From Planococcus liqunii (GTDB lineage: Bacteria; Bacillota; Bacilli; Bacillales_A; Planococcaceae), in NCBI RefSeq assembly GCF_030413595.1, contig NZ_CP129238.1, positions 2,170,001 to 2,234,000 of the forward strand: DNA of 64,000 nt. Reading direction: 5' to 3'. The translations under genes and the position numbers were made by a program. Below the pieces are notes generated by a model. The model was not told the origin of the DNA and made no database searches. It saw only the letters and a list, made by a program, of their open reading frames with translations. Positions 61,922 through 64,000 of this stretch are shown in pieces; the stretch's first letter is position 1, and each line of letters starts with the position of its first letter.

Positions 61922-63109
61922 TTACTGCAATTCGGTGTAATCGTATTGATGGTCCAGATTGGATTCATGTTTGTTGTAGCGCCGTTTGAACAATTTGTAG
62001 AAATGGGCCACAAGCACTTTCAGAATGGCATAAGCCGGTATTCCGAGAATGACTCCTGCTATGCCGAACAAGGAACCGGCTGTCAGCAAGACAAATATGA
62101 TCGTAATCGGATGGATGATCATTGTTTTCCCCATAACTTGCGGTGAAATCAAATTGCTCTCAAAAATCTGGACGATGGTCCAGACAATGCCGACTTTCAG
62201 CAGCATAAACGGCGAAATGACGATGCCGACAATTGCAGCCGGCGTAAAAGCGATTGCCGGGCCGATATATGGCACCACACTCGTCACTCCTGCCAGGAAG
62301 CCGAACAGCAGCGCATAATCCAGGCGGATGATTAGGAAGCCGATGTAAACCATCACCCCGATAAAGATGCCGACAATGATTTTCCCTTGGATATAGGCCC
62401 CAATTTGGCGGTCCGCTTCACGAAATACCGATCTCGTATCTTCACGGAAACGCGGGGGCATCAATTTCAGGATATATTCAGGGAATTTTTCTCCGTCTTT
62501 CAGCAAGTAAAACAAGATAAATGGCACAATGATGATCGATAGAACGACCCCCGTCACGGTGCTGATAAAATCCGTCAACCGCGCCAGCAAGCCGGTTGCA
62601 GTTGTTTGGAACGTTTCATTAAACGTCGTCGGCAGCGTCGTCAGCAGCTGTTCGATATTAAAGCTCGAATCCACATAGTAATCGCCGACATAGGAAGTGC
62701 GCAAAAAGGCATCCAAATTGGTCAACAGCTGCATGAAATAATCCGGAAACTCCATAATCAGCCGCTGCGTCTGTTCGCGCAGGAACGGCAGCACCAGGAC
62801 GATAAGCAAGGTGATCAATCCTGTCAACGCCACAAAGATAATGACAATTCCCCAAATGCGCGGAATTTTGAGTCCCTCGAGCATCCGAAGAATCGGCCGC
62901 AGCAAGTAATACAGCACGAGCGCCAAGATGACCGGCAGGAAAATGGTCCGCATAAACAATAGCAGCGGATCAAAGATGAACGACACTTCCCGGAAAATGA
63001 AAATGACCAAGCCGATCAGCACTAAAGCGATCAAGGTGAATAAAGTATTGGTTCCTCCGAGAAAACGGATAAAATTCGTATTGAAAAAAGATTGTTTTTC
63101 CGTCTCCAT
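61922..63109 (-). CDS. AI-2E family (UPF0118) membrane protein
   Basis: 395 residues, about eight membrane helices: pairs near 20-60, 65-110, then 205-330. The family pattern is clear from P-Y-I-G-P-A-I-A-F-T-P and the ending H-P-I-T-I-I-F-V-L-L-T-A-G-S-L-F-G-I. Relatives export autoinducer-2 or act as Na+/H+ exchangers; the role here is open. ATG 63109. Basic C-terminal tail. Confidence 0.82.
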   Translation of the reverse strand: METEKQSFFNTNFIRFLGGTNTLFTLIALVLIGLVIFIFREVSFIFDPLLLFMRTIFLPVILALVLYYLLRPILRMLEGLKIPRIWGIVIIFVALTGLITLLIVLVLPFLREQTQRLIMEFPDYFMQLLTNLDAFLRTSYVGDYYVDSSFNIEQLLTTLPTTFNETFQTTATGLLARLTDFISTVTGVVLSIIIVPFILFYLLKDGEKFPEYILKLMPPRFREDTRSVFREADRQIGAYIQGKIIVGIFIGVMVYIGFLIIRLDYALLFGFLAGVTSVVPYIGPAIAFTPAAIVGIVISPFMLLKVGIVWTIVQIFESNLISPQVMGKTMIIHPITIIFVLLTAGSLFGIAGVILGIPAYAILKVLVAHFYKLFKRRYNKHESNLDHQYDYTELQ

Positions 63110-63168
63110 GCCACTCCTACTTTCTTTAAAATTCGTTATGCTACTATTTTAGCATATTATCTGACATT

Positions 63169-64000
63169 TTAATTAAGTGGTTGGGACAAAAATTCAGAAA
63201 GGGCTTGTCGGTTTTGTTCCACATCAATTTCCAAAACAGCTCCTGCATTCGGGTAGCGGGCATCCCAAAACGTACCTTTGACGGGTACCGTCAAACGGCC
63301 GATATCACTCTTCCCGCTTTTGGCAAGCTCCATCGCAAGCTTTACCTGGTCGGATGTCGGCAAATCGGTCTCGATATAGCCTTGAACTGCTCCTGCCAGT
63401 TTTGGATATTTAGGAATTGCCGAAACGCTGATCATTTCATCTTTTAACGCGGCCAGAACTTGCTGCTGGCGGCGTACACGCCCGAAGTCGCCTTCACTGT
63501 CTGCACGGAAACGCGCATACCCTAGCAGTTCTTTGCCGTTCAATGTATGAGTACCCTTAGTTAAAGAAACTCCAATTTTTTCAGACATATCTTTCTCTAC
63601 ATCAATTTCCACACCAGTTGGTGCAGCTATGTCGACCATTTGCTCAAAATTTGCGAAATCGATTTGCGCTACATGATGGATTTCTAATCCAAACATCTCA
63701 CGCAACGTATCGGCGAGAAGATTGGCACCCCCCAAGTAATAAGCAGCATTCAGTTTGTATGATTGGTATCCCGGAATATCTGCATAAATATCACGCATAA
63801 ATGAGGTCAATTTCACTTCGTCTGTATTTTTATCGTGCGACATCAGCATCATAGTATCCGAACGAGACTTTTCTTCCCCGCGTGAATCCACTCCGATGAT
63901 CAAGATATTCTGAAAATCTCCATTCTCTGGGTCTCCGTCAAATTCCATTTTAGGCAAATCTGTATTTTCAGCTAGTTTGTATCCACTTTGAAACTGCACA
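63169..64000 (-). CDS. LytR-CpsA-Psr (LCP) family protein, N-terminus cut by the window edge
   Basis: At least 276 residues of the LCP phosphotransferase domain: I-L-I-I-G-V-D-S-R near the visible start, R-S-D-T-M-M-L-M-S with catalytic-site Arg/Asp, S-F-M-R-D-I-Y-A-D-I-P, and Y-A-R-F-R-A-D-S-E-G-D-F-G-R-V-R-R-Q-Q. These enzymes attach teichoic acids or other glycopolymers to peptidoglycan outside the cell. The membrane anchor must lie beyond the right edge. Ends at 63169. Confidence 0.88.
   Translation of the reverse strand, partial: VQFQSGYKLAENTDLPKMEFDGDPENGDFQNILIIGVDSRGEEKSRSDTMMLMSHDKNTDEVKLTSFMRDIYADIPGYQSYKLNAAYYLGGANLLADTLREMFGLEIHHVAQIDFANFEQMVDIAAPTGVEIDVEKDMSEKIGVSLTKGTHTLNGKELLGYARFRADSEGDFGRVRRQQQVLAALKDEMISVSAIPKYPKLAGAVQGYIETDLPTSDQVKLAMELAKSGKSDIGRLTVPVKGTFWDARYPNAGAVLEIDVEQNRQALSEFLSQPLN

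Overview
The window reads as a chromosomal segment of a low-to-moderate GC Gram-positive rod or coccus of the Bacillales, most like Planococcaceae (Planococcus-type). This is inferred from gene content: strong AGGAGG ribosome sites, a SAM-I (S-box) leader on metNIQ, a THI-box on ykoFEDC, an LTA-synthase-type enzyme, LCP and Spo0M-type proteins, and many close relatives of Bacillus proteins. No rRNA, tRNA, CRISPR array or prophage was seen.

Layout. 1-6.7 kb: small lipoprotein pair, DUF1275 membrane protein, lone TatA, manganese-type CDF exporter, sugar acetyltransferase, then a divergent adhA/adhR pair with a MerR-type 19-bp-spacer promoter. 6.8-13.5 kb: APH-like kinase behind an ECF-type promoter, a YdcZ-Crp-YdcZ trio, SstT, LTA-synthase-like enzyme. 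13.7-17.9 kb: small and orphan genes (glycolipid-binding, SUKH, small membrane proteins, Trm11-like methyltransferase). 18-23.2 kb: PepSY/YtkA pair, MATE exporter, MBL hydrolase. 23.5-34.3 kb is the most accessory part: long gene-poor AT-rich gaps, a tartrate-dehydratase-like enzyme with its GntR regulator, a PQQ-type sugar dehydrogenase, at least two decayed genes, a complete IS3-family (IS150-type) element, a secreted trypsin-fold protease. 34.5-38.3 kb: S-box operon metN-metI-metQ plus an iron-type alcohol dehydrogenase. 38.4-48.7 kb: TPR-like protein, LLM oxidoreductase, Bax-inhibitor-1 protein, scrB-scrK sucrose operon, TPP-riboswitch ykoFEDC thiamine-precursor transporter.

48.8-60.2 kb holds the most unusual system: ten to eleven tightly overlapping minus-strand genes preceded by a LysR gene. 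Both the LysR gene and the operon carry clear Fur boxes (18/19 and 16/19 matches to the classical 19-mer). The operon encodes an Opp/Dpp-type importer (lipoprotein, permease, a permease-ATPase fusion, a second ATPase), two related amidotransferase-fold-like proteins, an FtsE/FtsX-like ABC pair, an exported coiled-coil protein, an exported SLH-like membrane-tethered protein and possibly an FmdE-like protein. The LysR protein has a four-cysteine cluster in its effector domain. I infer an iron-controlled metal, metallophore or peptide uptake module coupled to a cell-envelope machine; its substrate cannot be read from sequence.

60.5-64 kb: GNAT acetyltransferase, short Spo0M-like protein, AI-2E family membrane protein and a LytR-CpsA-Psr protein cut by the window edge.
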